Assembly: GCA_015232735.1 (NCBI GenBank)
Contig: JADFZC010000106.1
Span: forward strand, 1 to 7,854
DNA: 7,854 nt
Direction: 5' to 3'
Origin: Oligoflexales bacterium
GTDB lineage: Bacteria > Bdellovibrionota > Oligoflexia > Oligoflexales > Oligoflexaceae
Shown: positions 1-6,526 of the stretch, one piece after another
Numbering within the stretch: position 1 is the first letter of the stretch
Layout of the letters: each line of letters begins with the position of its first letter
The notes under the pieces: model-generated
Databases searched by the model: none
What the model saw: the letters and a program-made list of their open reading frames with translations, nothing else
Told to the model about the DNA's origin: nothing
Translations under genes and position numbers: made by a program

Positions 1-414
1 TTTGCTGATAGTTGTCCGATTCTGATGATGCGGTTGAAAGATAATAGGGGTGCTTCATATTTTTTCCTTTCGCACGTTTATAAAAACAAGATCGCCGATC
101 AGGCCAGTCATTTAGTTAAAACGCTGGCAAGGAAGTCATTGACGATCGATGAGATTGTATTTTCACCGCGTGAACATTTAAATGATGATCCCGCTGAGGA
201 TCAGGGCTATCTTAATGATGTCGCCCAGGCCATTTCATACCTTGCAAGTCTTGGAGCGGCTTCTTTGCAGGTATGTCGAAGGCCATATGTTTCTGACGGT
301 GGCGAACCCAATTATCCTTATACCCGCTCAAGTGCCCTGGTGACTGAAGAGGGGTGGAGCATTAATAACAATCGTTCCCATGATCCTTTGACCCAAAATT
401 GGCGAAGCATATGA
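1..414 (+). CDS. Partial hypothetical protein, 3' end only, possibly frameshifted
   Basis: The frame is open from base 1 with no stop, so the gene probably starts upstream of the window. The first internal ATG is at 25, but it has no convincing Shine-Dalgarno. About 137 residues are visible. I do not recognise the family. It is soluble-looking, with no signal peptide or membrane segment in the visible part. One stretch, roughly LTIDEIVF, then a helix (DVAQAISYLASLGAA), then SSALVTEEGW, has the rhythm of a winged-helix fold, but this is only an impression. The stop at 412-414 comes shortly after a point where another frame opens and continues in a protein-like way to base 592, so the annotated C-terminus (QNWRSI) may be an artefact of a one-base indel near 385-395. 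It converges on the lipoprotein gene at 515. Confidence 0.6.
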   Translation, partial: FADSCPILMMRLKDNRGASYFFLSHVYKNKIADQASHLVKTLARKSLTIDEIVFSPREHLNDDPAEDQGYLNDVAQAISYLASLGAASLQVCRRPYVSDGGEPNYPYTRSSALVTEEGWSINNNRSHDPLTQNWRSI

Positions 415-592
415 TCATGCCCCTTTCTCAAAGGTAAATCCGGTTTATGATTATCTGTATAGCTTTATTTGTTCTATGGTATCGAGGGTGCAGAAGGGTA
501 TTGCGGCGTGGTTTTCAAAAGTTTACAGAGACAGGTATATAGACGACATTTGTGGACATATTTCCCGTACCCATCTGGCCCCAGCCGTTTGA
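392..592 (+). pseudogene. Possible frameshifted continuation of the gene at 1-414
   Basis: Plus-strand frame 2 is open from 392 to the TGA at 590-592 (66 codons) with no start codon near its beginning. It reads like ordinary protein, for example KIGEAYDHAPFSKVNPVYDY followed by an amphipathic stretch around SFICSMVSRVQKGIAAWF. Removing one base in the run at 391-394 (ACCC) would join it in frame to the upstream gene. The last 78 bases lie antisense over the 3' end of the lipoprotein gene, so the true protein might end earlier in an undamaged relative. A 66-codon open run could arise by chance, so this is an inference. Confidence 0.4.
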
Positions 593-3500
593 TCCCCAGC
601 ACTTGACCGTGCCATCGAAAATCAACGCACAGTAATGATAATATCCACCTGCAATTGATATCGCCTGTGAAACGTTTTCCACCTCAACCGGGAGGCAACT
701 TCCTGTTTCCAAAAAAGTGTTATTGAATTTTGGAGTTCTGTCGGCAGGGACTCCAAGAAGACCATACCTGTTGCTTCCCCAGCAGTTTACCTTTCCGCTT
801 TGAATCAGGGCGCAATTTGCGTTAATCGATGTCGCCATGGCTATTGGATCGGATATGCTGATTGCAGTCACCGGTCTCGTCTCATTTCTGCATGGAGAGA
901 TGCCGCTGGATCCGAAACATGGACTGAAGAACTGGGCTGGATCGATTGTGACGTTACCCAATTGACAATAGTTATTGTCTCCCCAGCATTTGACAGTGCC
1001 GTCTTTCAATGTTGCACAGTAATAACGGAAGTAGTTGTCCATTAATGAGATAGAAACCGCATCCGCTAGGTCATTCATTGGAAAATCACTAACCACGCTT
1101 AATGTATAGCCACGGCATTCCAAAGGTTGACTGGAAGGCAGGTAACAGATGATATCGTCACCCAGAAAAAGAGAATCCACATCTTTTGCATTTTCCAAAG
1201 TGAAAGGAATGCCTGATGTGTTGTTTTGAAGATCAACGTGCCCCCAGCATTTAACCGTTTTGTCTTTCAATATGGCGCAGCTGTGAAACCATCCAGAGGC
1301 TATTTTAATTGCGTCTCTGATACCCTCGACCTGGACAGCAGAGGTAAAATTACTTGACGCTGACCTGTTGCCAAGCTGTCCCAATCCGCCATTTCCCCAG
1401 CACTTTACAGTGCCGTCAGCTATGAGGGCGCAGGCGTGGCCATCTCCGTTTGCTATTGCTACAGCACCTGCGACCTGGCCAATCGCTGTTGGAGTGACAA
1501 ATGTGTGAGCCTCGTAATTGGAATCCAGAATGGTGCCCCAGCATCTGACCGCTCCATTGTCCATCAGGGCACACGTGTAAAGTCCTTTCGATGAAATGGC
1601 GACAGCTTTTCGCCCCGTTAAGCCAAATTGGATTTCACCTCGATGAGCACCGTATTTCCTTATTGTGATCTCTTTTGCATTTTCATCCCAGCTTGCATCG
1701 AAACCAAATATATCTGACAATGTATCTGCCGGAACCATCGTCCTTTGATCCCTTCGCACAGATCTCACATCCGGGGAGATGTCCATAGGTCTTGGCCGTC
1801 CGGCTACATTGACTATATTGGACCCTCTGGCCGATGCGGGGCTGACCAGAGGGTCGTCAGGATAAAAAACCGCCATTTGATTATACATGGATGCTTTGGC
1901 CTCCTGGGTCGTCTGATCCCAAAGTGTTGCGCCCCCGAGTCCGGAGATTGCATAACGGAGGGGAACGTATTTTTTTGTACCCATTATAAACGGAACAGTG
2001 TCCATGGTTTTCCTCTGGCCGTCCAAATAGTACTCCTTCGAGTCAATATACATTTTGATTTCCCGGCCAACGGTATCCATCGGGATGTTCTTTATTTTCT
2101 GGAGTCTGAAAGTGTAATCATAACCGTATCCAGCCCAGGTTGTTCCCTCATGGATGGAGGTTTCATAACCGTCAGCTAAAATTTCAAAATAATATGTCTG
2201 ACCTGAATAAAGACCAGCGGAAACATCCACCTCGAATGGCGTGCCGTCATTTTTGCTTGAGACGACAGCAGCTGGAAAAGGTGTGTTAATGGAATAAACC
2301 CTGATACTGGCGGCGATATATCGCGCAGGATCGTCAGCATCGACGACAACCCCTCTGAATTTGGCGTTTAACGGGAGAAAAACCTGATTTTCAAACAACA
2401 GCTGCGCTATAGCCTCGTGTCCCTCCGGTGTTGGATGATACCATCTGAACTGCCCGCCTCCATCTTTGGTTCTCGACAGGAACATTGCATTGGCGGCCCC
2501 GCCGACCATTTGAGCTTCAGTGGGATTTCGAAGGAACTGCTGTGTACATTCCTCTGTATTTGTCGTAATTGCGGGGGGGCATGCCTCATGTCCCCCGAAT
2601 ATGTTCTTTACATTTAAAAAAACAATTTGTTCCAGAGGTCCGGTATTTCCCCTCTTTAAATAGAGCTCGTTGTTGGCAAGGCGGACGGCCTCCCTTTGCT
2701 CCTCATCCATGCTGATCTGCAGATTTTTTATGTCAGATCCCCTGTAATTGTATGGTACTGGAGTATATGGAAGCCAGAAAAAACTGGGGTATATGGAATT
2801 CAGCACCCAGGTTGGGACTTCTATTACGGAGTAATTTTTCGGGTTTCTGTCCATAAATGGATAGTTGATGAACACGATTTTGCTTCTCGATGCTTTCTCC
2901 CCTATTTTTACCATTGCATTTTTCAAGTCGTCCCTCAATTTGTGTGTGCCAGTCCCTCCAAGCCCAAGAAGGACTTTTCCTTTTTCCAGAACCTCGTCAC
3001 AGGTTCCGAACATTGGAAGACCCAAAAAGCATCCGGCAATGATACCGGCAAACATGGACTCATCGTTCCCCCCCATCGTCATCAGTATCAGGTCAGCGTC
3101 TTCAGGTGTCGAGAGAAGCTGGGACTTGACTGTTTCAGTACAGGTTACGGTGTATGATCTTTGGGACTCGATTTCTATCATGCCTTCGATTGTCTTGACA
3201 CGGCAGATACGTCCGGTTAGAGGCAGCGGGGCAAGATCTTTGGGCCAGAAGGCGGGGTCATTGTACTTTATGGCAGCATTGACCGCTTCAACCTCGGTTT
3301 TAAATGTTTCGTCTATATCGTATGTTGCCAGGTTGGCGACCTGCTTGTGGCTTTCTATTTCAGCAGTAATTGATCCGCTGCAGGCATGGGTTTCGAACGA
3401 AAGATCAAGCCCCTTCAGGCCAAAAAGGCTGGAAATTTTTTCGGCATACAGATAACCCCAGTTTCTGCGGCTGTTGAGGCATCCGTGAGGTTGCCTGATA

Positions 3501-4909
3501 TCGAAAAGGTTTTTTGCAGGTTTTGTCTCTCCTGGCTGTACATACTCCATCTGAAACCATTCGCTGTCAGCACCTGGGCCGGCGGAATAGGAGTCTCCGA
3601 GCTGTACAATTTTGACTGGTTTTGCATAGACTGCAAAGTATGTGCTGAAATGGGCAGTGACTGTGGATATTGTGTGGTTTGCCACATCCATTTTAACCGG
3701 TGCTTTTGTGAGAGTGTGCTGGATTTCGTCAAAACGGAGAATGACGAAATCCTCAAGCCTTTTTTGTACAAGGGCCCCCTCGGTTATTTTGAAGGAGATC
3801 TCCGCGTTTTCGAATTTTGTACTTGACGAGATGTCTATGACCGGTCCGACGACTGACTTCAAATTTCTGAACAGCGGTGTCTGACTAAGGTCGTCGACCC
3901 TTACTTTTTCGTTGATATTGTCAAGCGAACCAAAGACTTTTAGTCCGACATAGGCACTGTTCTCAGGCTTGTTGAGGATAACGAGGTTTATCGTATTTAA
4001 ATCCTGCTGCAAAAGCTCAAGGTTTACCTTTAAAGGATCAGATGCCAATGTCTTGAGATCGGCTCCTGAAAAATCTTTGGCATAATCCTTGAACCCCTCT
4101 CGCGATATTTTGAGATTATAAATTGAAATCATTCCCCTGTCTGGAATACTGATCCTGTTGACCTGAGGAAGAAGTATTCCTTTGTAAAGAATTTCACCAA
4201 GAGCAGTGATTACAAGGGTCGCACCTATAGATTGATCCATTTTTTTGACAGGATCGTAAAAACTGACACCCAGGGAAATCTCAAAGGAAGGATTATCTTT
4301 TGTTGGAGATGAAGCTTGAGTCGGAGTTGAAACTGAAGTTGAAACCGGAGTTGAGCTGATTTGTTTGTCATTGGTGATATTAAAGGCTGCGATCACCTCG
4401 ATTTTGATATGGTTTTCAATACCTGAAACGATTTCAAATGAGAGAGGAAGCGCTTGTGCCACAGAGCCTGATTCGGCTGAGCCGTTCATCGGTACCACAA
4501 ATTTTTTTTCGTTGTTGGAATTTAGCACGCAAAAGGAGACTATCTCATAGAATCCTGGGGCAACTGATATCGGATCACTGACAAAAATTTCATCTTTTTG
4601 AGTGAGATTGAGAATTTGATCGTTGTATATTGATTCGGAAGCTCCCTGCTTGCGGATACTGAATTGGATTTTTTTAGTTTCAGACTGTTGATCGCCTTTG
4701 ACATAGCTTTTGACTTGAACGTCAAAATACAGATTTTGATTTGGATTTCTATCATTATTTTGGGAGACACCATCGGAAGACGGGCCAGCCTGTGGCTGGA
4801 TATTTTCTGCATTTGATTTGTGCTTTTTCTTGCTAAAAAGCTGGCATCCCGATACGACTAGACTTACTGAAAAAAAGACACTTATGATTGAAGTTATCTT
4901 TGATCGCAT
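515..4909 (-). CDS. Giant secreted lipoprotein: SGNH esterase + CuAO-N-like repeats + RCC1-like propeller
   Basis: Predicted surface or periplasmic lipoprotein of 1464 residues. The chosen start is the ATG at 4909-4907: AAGGA lies 10 bases upstream and the signal peptide follows directly. A TTG at 4942 would add 11 residues. Residues 1-21 are a signal peptide ending in lipobox LVVSGC (Cys22). Beta-rich N-terminal domains follow, with a Ser/Thr/Pro linker near 184-205 and an HFSTYF motif near 420 that often closes beta domains in secreted bacterial proteins. Residues ~432-849 are an SGNH hydrolase: GDSYSAG (Ser440), CSG (Gly512), GGND (Asn615) and HPTPEGH (His825). It probably cleaves an ester or acyl group; the substrate is unknown. 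Then a beta-sandwich (~850-939), copper-amine-oxidase-N-like repeats (~947-1087, substrate-binding type, not an oxidase), and seven RCC1-like repeats (~1094-1464). Monocistronic in this window. The family assignment of the esterase and RCC1 parts is strong; the role is inferred. Confidence 0.93.
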   Translation of the reverse strand: MRSKITSIISVFFSVSLVVSGCQLFSKKKHKSNAENIQPQAGPSSDGVSQNNDRNPNQNLYFDVQVKSYVKGDQQSETKKIQFSIRKQGASESIYNDQILNLTQKDEIFVSDPISVAPGFYEIVSFCVLNSNNEKKFVVPMNGSAESGSVAQALPLSFEIVSGIENHIKIEVIAAFNITNDKQISSTPVSTSVSTPTQASSPTKDNPSFEISLGVSFYDPVKKMDQSIGATLVITALGEILYKGILLPQVNRISIPDRGMISIYNLKISREGFKDYAKDFSGADLKTLASDPLKVNLELLQQDLNTINLVILNKPENSAYVGLKVFGSLDNINEKVRVDDLSQTPLFRNLKSVVGPVIDISSSTKFENAEISFKITEGALVQKRLEDFVILRFDEIQHTLTKAPVKMDVANHTISTVTAHFSTYFAVYAKPVKIVQLGDSYSAGPGADSEWFQMEYVQPGETKPAKNLFDIRQPHGCLNSRRNWGYLYAEKISSLFGLKGLDLSFETHACSGSITAEIESHKQVANLATYDIDETFKTEVEAVNAAIKYNDPAFWPKDLAPLPLTGRICRVKTIEGMIEIESQRSYTVTCTETVKSQLLSTPEDADLILMTMGGNDESMFAGIIAGCFLGLPMFGTCDEVLEKGKVLLGLGGTGTHKLRDDLKNAMVKIGEKASRSKIVFINYPFMDRNPKNYSVIEVPTWVLNSIYPSFFWLPYTPVPYNYRGSDIKNLQISMDEEQREAVRLANNELYLKRGNTGPLEQIVFLNVKNIFGGHEACPPAITTNTEECTQQFLRNPTEAQMVGGAANAMFLSRTKDGGGQFRWYHPTPEGHEAIAQLLFENQVFLPLNAKFRGVVVDADDPARYIAASIRVYSINTPFPAAVVSSKNDGTPFEVDVSAGLYSGQTYYFEILADGYETSIHEGTTWAGYGYDYTFRLQKIKNIPMDTVGREIKMYIDSKEYYLDGQRKTMDTVPFIMGTKKYVPLRYAISGLGGATLWDQTTQEAKASMYNQMAVFYPDDPLVSPASARGSNIVNVAGRPRPMDISPDVRSVRRDQRTMVPADTLSDIFGFDASWDENAKEITIRKYGAHRGEIQFGLTGRKAVAISSKGLYTCALMDNGAVRCWGTILDSNYEAHTFVTPTAIGQVAGAVAIANGDGHACALIADGTVKCWGNGGLGQLGNRSASSNFTSAVQVEGIRDAIKIASGWFHSCAILKDKTVKCWGHVDLQNNTSGIPFTLENAKDVDSLFLGDDIICYLPSSQPLECRGYTLSVVSDFPMNDLADAVSISLMDNYFRYYCATLKDGTVKCWGDNNYCQLGNVTIDPAQFFSPCFGSSGISPCRNETRPVTAISISDPIAMATSINANCALIQSGKVNCWGSNRYGLLGVPADRTPKFNNTFLETGSCLPVEVENVSQAISIAGGYYHYCALIFDGTVKCWGSNGWGQMGTGNMSTNVVYIPVSVNF
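518..1612 (-). repeat. Seven RCC1-like repeats encoding a probable beta-propeller
   Basis: Seven tandem protein repeats with the core C-A-L-x4-G-x-V-K-C-W-G form the C-terminus of the lipoprotein. In protein numbering from the ATG the Cys pairs are 1113/1123, 1160/1170, 1211/1221, 1255/1265, 1298/1308, 1366/1376 and 1427/1437, always exactly ten apart. Repeat 4 is degenerate (CRG in place of CWG) but keeps both cysteines. On the plus strand the CWG codons show as a recurring CCCCAGCA word at 594, 777, 981, 1242 and 1395, with a variant at 1536. Seven repeats match the seven blades known for RCC1 propellers. Confidence 0.88.
1649..2071 (-). other. Domain region: two copper-amine-oxidase-N-like repeats
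   Basis: Residues ~947-1087 of the lipoprotein read as two consecutive repeats of the copper amine oxidase N-terminal-like domain. The first is marked by IKMYIDSKEYYLDG and then KKYVPLRYAISGLGG; the second by RTMVPADTLSDIFGF, then WDENAKEITI. The pattern of a hydrophobic strand, a V-P-x-R/D core, a helix and a closing W-D-x-x-x-x-x-I strand is typical of this domain in cell-surface proteins, where it is an accessory domain linked to wall or polysaccharide binding rather than catalysis. No oxidase catalytic domain is present. Confidence 0.75.
2378..3616 (-). other. Domain region: SGNH/GDSL hydrolase, SEST-like
   Basis: This is the catalytic core of the lipoprotein. The nucleophile Ser440 is encoded at 3590-3592 and His825 at 2435-2437. 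A C-L-N-S-R-R-N-W stretch after block I and the HACSGS block II resemble secreted SEST-like esterases/lipases. Eight cysteines (477, 510, 569, 590, 627, 637, 777, 788) fall in four close pairs, suggesting four disulfides in an exported enzyme. The position three before the catalytic His, usually Asp in the DxxH motif, is Arg822. Confidence 0.85.
4295..4360 (-). repeat. Low-complexity Ser/Thr/Pro linker in the lipoprotein
   Basis: The coding strand repeats short ACTCCGGTTTCA/ACTTCAGTTTCA-like units that give a TPVSTSVSTPTQ peptide. Such linkers are flexible spacers between extracellular domains. This one separates the N-terminal beta domain from the next beta domain. Confidence 0.65.
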
Positions 4910-4919
4910 AAGCGGTTTT

Positions 4920-4924
4920 TCCTT
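4920..4924 (-). promoter_or_regulatory. Ribosome binding site for the lipoprotein gene
   Basis: On the minus strand AAGGA precedes the ATG at 4909 by 10 bases. No comparable site precedes the alternative TTG at 4942. This decides the start in favour of 4909. Confidence 0.65.
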
Positions 4925-4954
4925 TTTACTGACAATATTCAATCACTTTGGATG

Positions 4955-4987
4955 AAAAAAAGTGAAAAATGTGAAAATTCAGGAAAA
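4955..4987. promoter_or_regulatory. Phased A-tracts (probable curved DNA) upstream of the lipoprotein gene
   Basis: Four A-tracts start at 4955, 4965, 4974 and 4984, spaced 9-10 bases, each preceded by G in a GTGAAAA-like or GGAAAA unit. Helically phased A-tracts bend DNA and in bacteria can act as UP-like or nucleoid-protein binding elements near promoters. They sit 46-78 bases upstream of the lipoprotein ATG. The function is inferred. Confidence 0.45.
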
Positions 4988-5183
4988 GATGAATCGTTCT
5001 TTTCCATCTGTCATCTTTTACTCCACCTCTCCATTTTATCCAACGGTGGCGTAAAACTCCGCCGTGGACGAAACGCGCTGCGCGTAGACTAATATCTTGT
5101 AACTTCGGTAATAGGTTCACATACCGTACACCACAAATAACATCCAGATTTTGAACTCATTAGAGAAATACAGAAACATAAAC

Positions 5184-5196
5184 GGCAAACTTTGCC
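5184..5196. repeat. 13-base palindrome GGCAAA-C-TTTGCC
   Basis: GGCAAA and TTTGCC are perfect inverted copies around a single central base, 82 bases before the recombinase start. The one-base spacer fits a dimeric protein binding site better than an RNA hairpin. The ligand is unknown. Confidence 0.5.
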
Positions 5197-5208
5197 TATA
5201 AAAAACCA

Positions 5209-5272
5209 GCTCTCCTTGCTGAGAAAATAATAATATCAACTAAAAAAACATAAATTTAAAAACAAGGAGAGC
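5209..5272 (+). promoter_or_regulatory. Inverted repeat that can sequester the recombinase ribosome binding site
   Basis: GCTCTCCTTG (5209-5218) and CAAGGAGAGC (5263-5272) are a perfect 10-base inverted repeat with a 44-base AT-rich loop. The right arm contains the strong Shine-Dalgarno AAGGAG (5264-5269), nine bases before the ATG at 5279. If transcription starts upstream of 5209, the stem would hide the ribosome binding site and limit translation, as in transposase leaders that block read-through expression. The structure is seen; the regulatory role is inferred. Confidence 0.6.
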
Positions 5273-5278
5273 CGAAAC

Positions 5279-5694
5279 ATGACTCCACTACATCAACGCG
5301 TGATCGAAAACATGAAACTCAGAAATTTTACCAAAAAGACCCAAAAAATATATCTCCAGAATATCGCGACATATTCCCGGCATTTTTGGAAATCTCCTGA
5401 TCAGCTTGGTCCTGATCATATCATGTCATATCTATTATACCTTGGAAGATGCCGTTTGGAAGCAACTATGAAAACCGCCTGTGCCTCACTCAGGTTTTTA
5501 TATAGGGGAACCCTTGATAAGGACTGGAAAATATTAAAAGATCCGTTTCCCAAAACTCCAAAGAAACTTTCTGTCGTCCTGAGTCTTTCTGAGGTCGCCA
5601 TGTTTCCTCTGAAATATATCCAAACTCCCGAGTCCCGTTGGCTGTCATATCGCTGAGGTACCTTCTCGAATATGGCTTATCCGCTAGAAGATGA
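5279..5694 (+). pseudogene. Truncated, frameshifted IS91-associated type tyrosine recombinase
   Basis: The ATG at 5279 follows AAGGAG at nine bases, so the native start survives. The protein begins MTPLHQRVIENMKLRN and residues ~5-85 match the SAM-like core-binding N-terminal domain of tyrosine recombinases, closest by memory to the integrase that accompanies IS91-like transposases (landmarks: LRFLYRGTL, DPFPKTPKKLSVVLS). The frame stops at 5654-5656 after 125 residues; intact relatives are about 300. Near 5636 the reading moves to the -1 frame, giving LAVISLRYLLEYGLSARR before a TGA at 5692-5694; this corresponds to the start of the catalytic domain. The catalytic R-H-R-Y residues are missing, and the first Arg expected after YGL is not recognisable. 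It cannot be an active recombinase. No IS91 transposase is seen beside it. Confidence 0.8.
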
Positions 5695-6024
5695 TCCCAA
5701 GGTCCATAAAGCCCCTCAGACCTCGAATCTGCTCAAGATGGAGAATACGAAATCCCCCACCCTTTCAGAGTATTCGTAATCCCTCTTTTAAAATCGCCCC
5801 CCCCTCCCCTATCATCCAGCACGGCACCCGGGCCTTCCCATGGATATGCCAAAGACCATCGTTAAAGTCCCCTCTCGGCACCCCGAACAGTCCATGCGGC
5901 AAGGTTTTGAATTTTAATCCGGCATTTGCGTAGGCATAATCAGACCCGTAAAGGCCATGGCTCATTCTCGGCGAAAGCAATCCCCCATAGGGTGCGGAAT
6001 GGTCCTTCTCATTTGACTCTGTCC
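5695..6024. other. Degenerate stretch with no recognised gene
   Basis: About 330 bases between the recombinase remnant and the secretion-ATPase remnant. All plus-strand frames are broken or low in protein character, and there is a C-rich run at 5798-5808. On the minus strand a frame is open down to a stop at 5765-5767 and reads plausibly in part (LYGSDYAYANAGLKFKTLPH, then GLFGVPRGDFNDGLWHIHGK), but its start lies inside the antisense of the ATPase remnant and I cannot assign a family. It is probably another truncated fragment or scrambled DNA. Confidence 0.5.
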
Positions 6025-6421
6025 ACCTCGCAGACAGGACATCTTGTTCTCTCGACGCTTTATACAAACGATGCGACCAGAGTCATTGGAAGGCTTACCG
6101 GTATTAGTGTTAACGCCAGCACTCTCGCAGAAAACCTTCTTTTCATTTCCGCAAAGAGGCTGGCCCCACTTCTCTGCCCGTTTTGCCGGGAGGAGGAGAA
6201 CGGACTATATGTAAGGAGTAGGGGATGCAGTGAATACGAGGGGCAGGGCCTCAAGAGCAGAAGGATCATCATTGAATACTCTTAGACCGATACCGGAATA
6301 CATCAATAATTTTTCCCATAGACGATTTTACAAAAAATGCCTGAAACAGCCTCTGGAAGTGGAATTCGAGACATTGATAAGGGAAGGAATGGTGGAGGCG
6401 GAGAGCTTATACAGGTATTAA
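6025..6421 (+). pseudogene. C-terminal remnant of a GspE/PilB-family secretion ATPase
   Basis: The frame from 6025 reads TSQTGHLVLSTLYTNDATRV, the conserved His-box region of the hexameric ATPases that power type II secretion and type IV pilus assembly (usual form TGHLVLSTLHTNDA). It continues with AKRLAPLLCPFCRE, matching the L-AQRLVR-LCP-C segment and first half of the zinc-binding tetracysteine motif. The second half is damaged: GCSEY, where GCxxC is expected, so one Cys is Tyr (a possible single TGC-to-TAC change). A TAG at 6283-6285 ends this frame. The +1 frame then gives IPEYINNF and EFETLIREGMVEAESLYRY, resembling the family's C-terminal tail, and ends at 6419-6421. The nucleotide-binding Walker A and B regions are absent, so roughly three quarters of the gene has been deleted. 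Confidence 0.8.
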
Positions 6422-6432
6422 AATGCACTTGC

Positions 6433-6489
6433 GGGGTTCAGTCGCCGACGTCATGGGAAAAGAGAAAATGGAAATGAAAGCCGAACCCC
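6433..6489. repeat. Weak inverted repeat GGGGTTC / GAACCCC
   Basis: Seven-base perfect arms at 6433-6439 and 6483-6489 are separated by 43 bases between the ATPase remnant and the parA operator region. It is not followed by an immediate U-run, so it is a poor terminator. It may be chance or part of a partition region. Confidence 0.25.
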
Positions 6490-6526
6490 ACTCCAGTATT
6501 TTCTTGATTTTGATTTTAATGCATGA

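Larger units (their letters stand above)
4910..5278. other. Intergenic region between divergent lipoprotein and recombinase genes
   Basis: No gene is supported here. A short minus-strand open frame (4926-5120) lacks a good start and overlaps the lipoprotein leader. The region contains phased A-tracts (4955-4987), a GC-rich patch with dyad symmetry (5041-5090), a 13-base palindrome (5184-5196) and an inverted repeat around the recombinase ribosome binding site. Promoters for both flanking genes must lie here, but I see no clear sigma-70 box pair. Confidence 0.6.

Noticed and set aside
422..434. CCTTT-CTC-AAAGG hairpin between convergent genes as a terminator
   Set aside because: The stem is only five base pairs and has no T-run on either strand; it also falls inside the possible frame-2 coding continuation.
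518..1612. Guanine nucleotide exchange role from the RCC1 similarity
   Set aside because: Bacterial exported RCC1-like repeats share only the propeller fold; the protein is a lipoprotein and has no access to Ran-type GTPases.
1649..2071. Copper amine oxidase activity for the lipoprotein
   Set aside because: Only the small N-terminal-like accessory repeats are present; the topaquinone catalytic domain is absent.
1745..2179. 144-codon plus-strand open frame
   Set aside because: Antisense shadow of the lipoprotein's CuAO-N-like region; no recognisable protein features.
2865..3455. 196-codon plus-strand open frame
   Set aside because: It lies antisense within the SGNH-encoding part of the lipoprotein gene; the minus strand has clear catalytic motifs, while this frame has no domain and no ribosome binding site.
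4926..5120. 64-codon minus-strand open frame upstream of the lipoprotein
   Set aside because: It overlaps the lipoprotein leader out of frame, has no good start signal, and is composed of translated AT-rich and dyad sequence.
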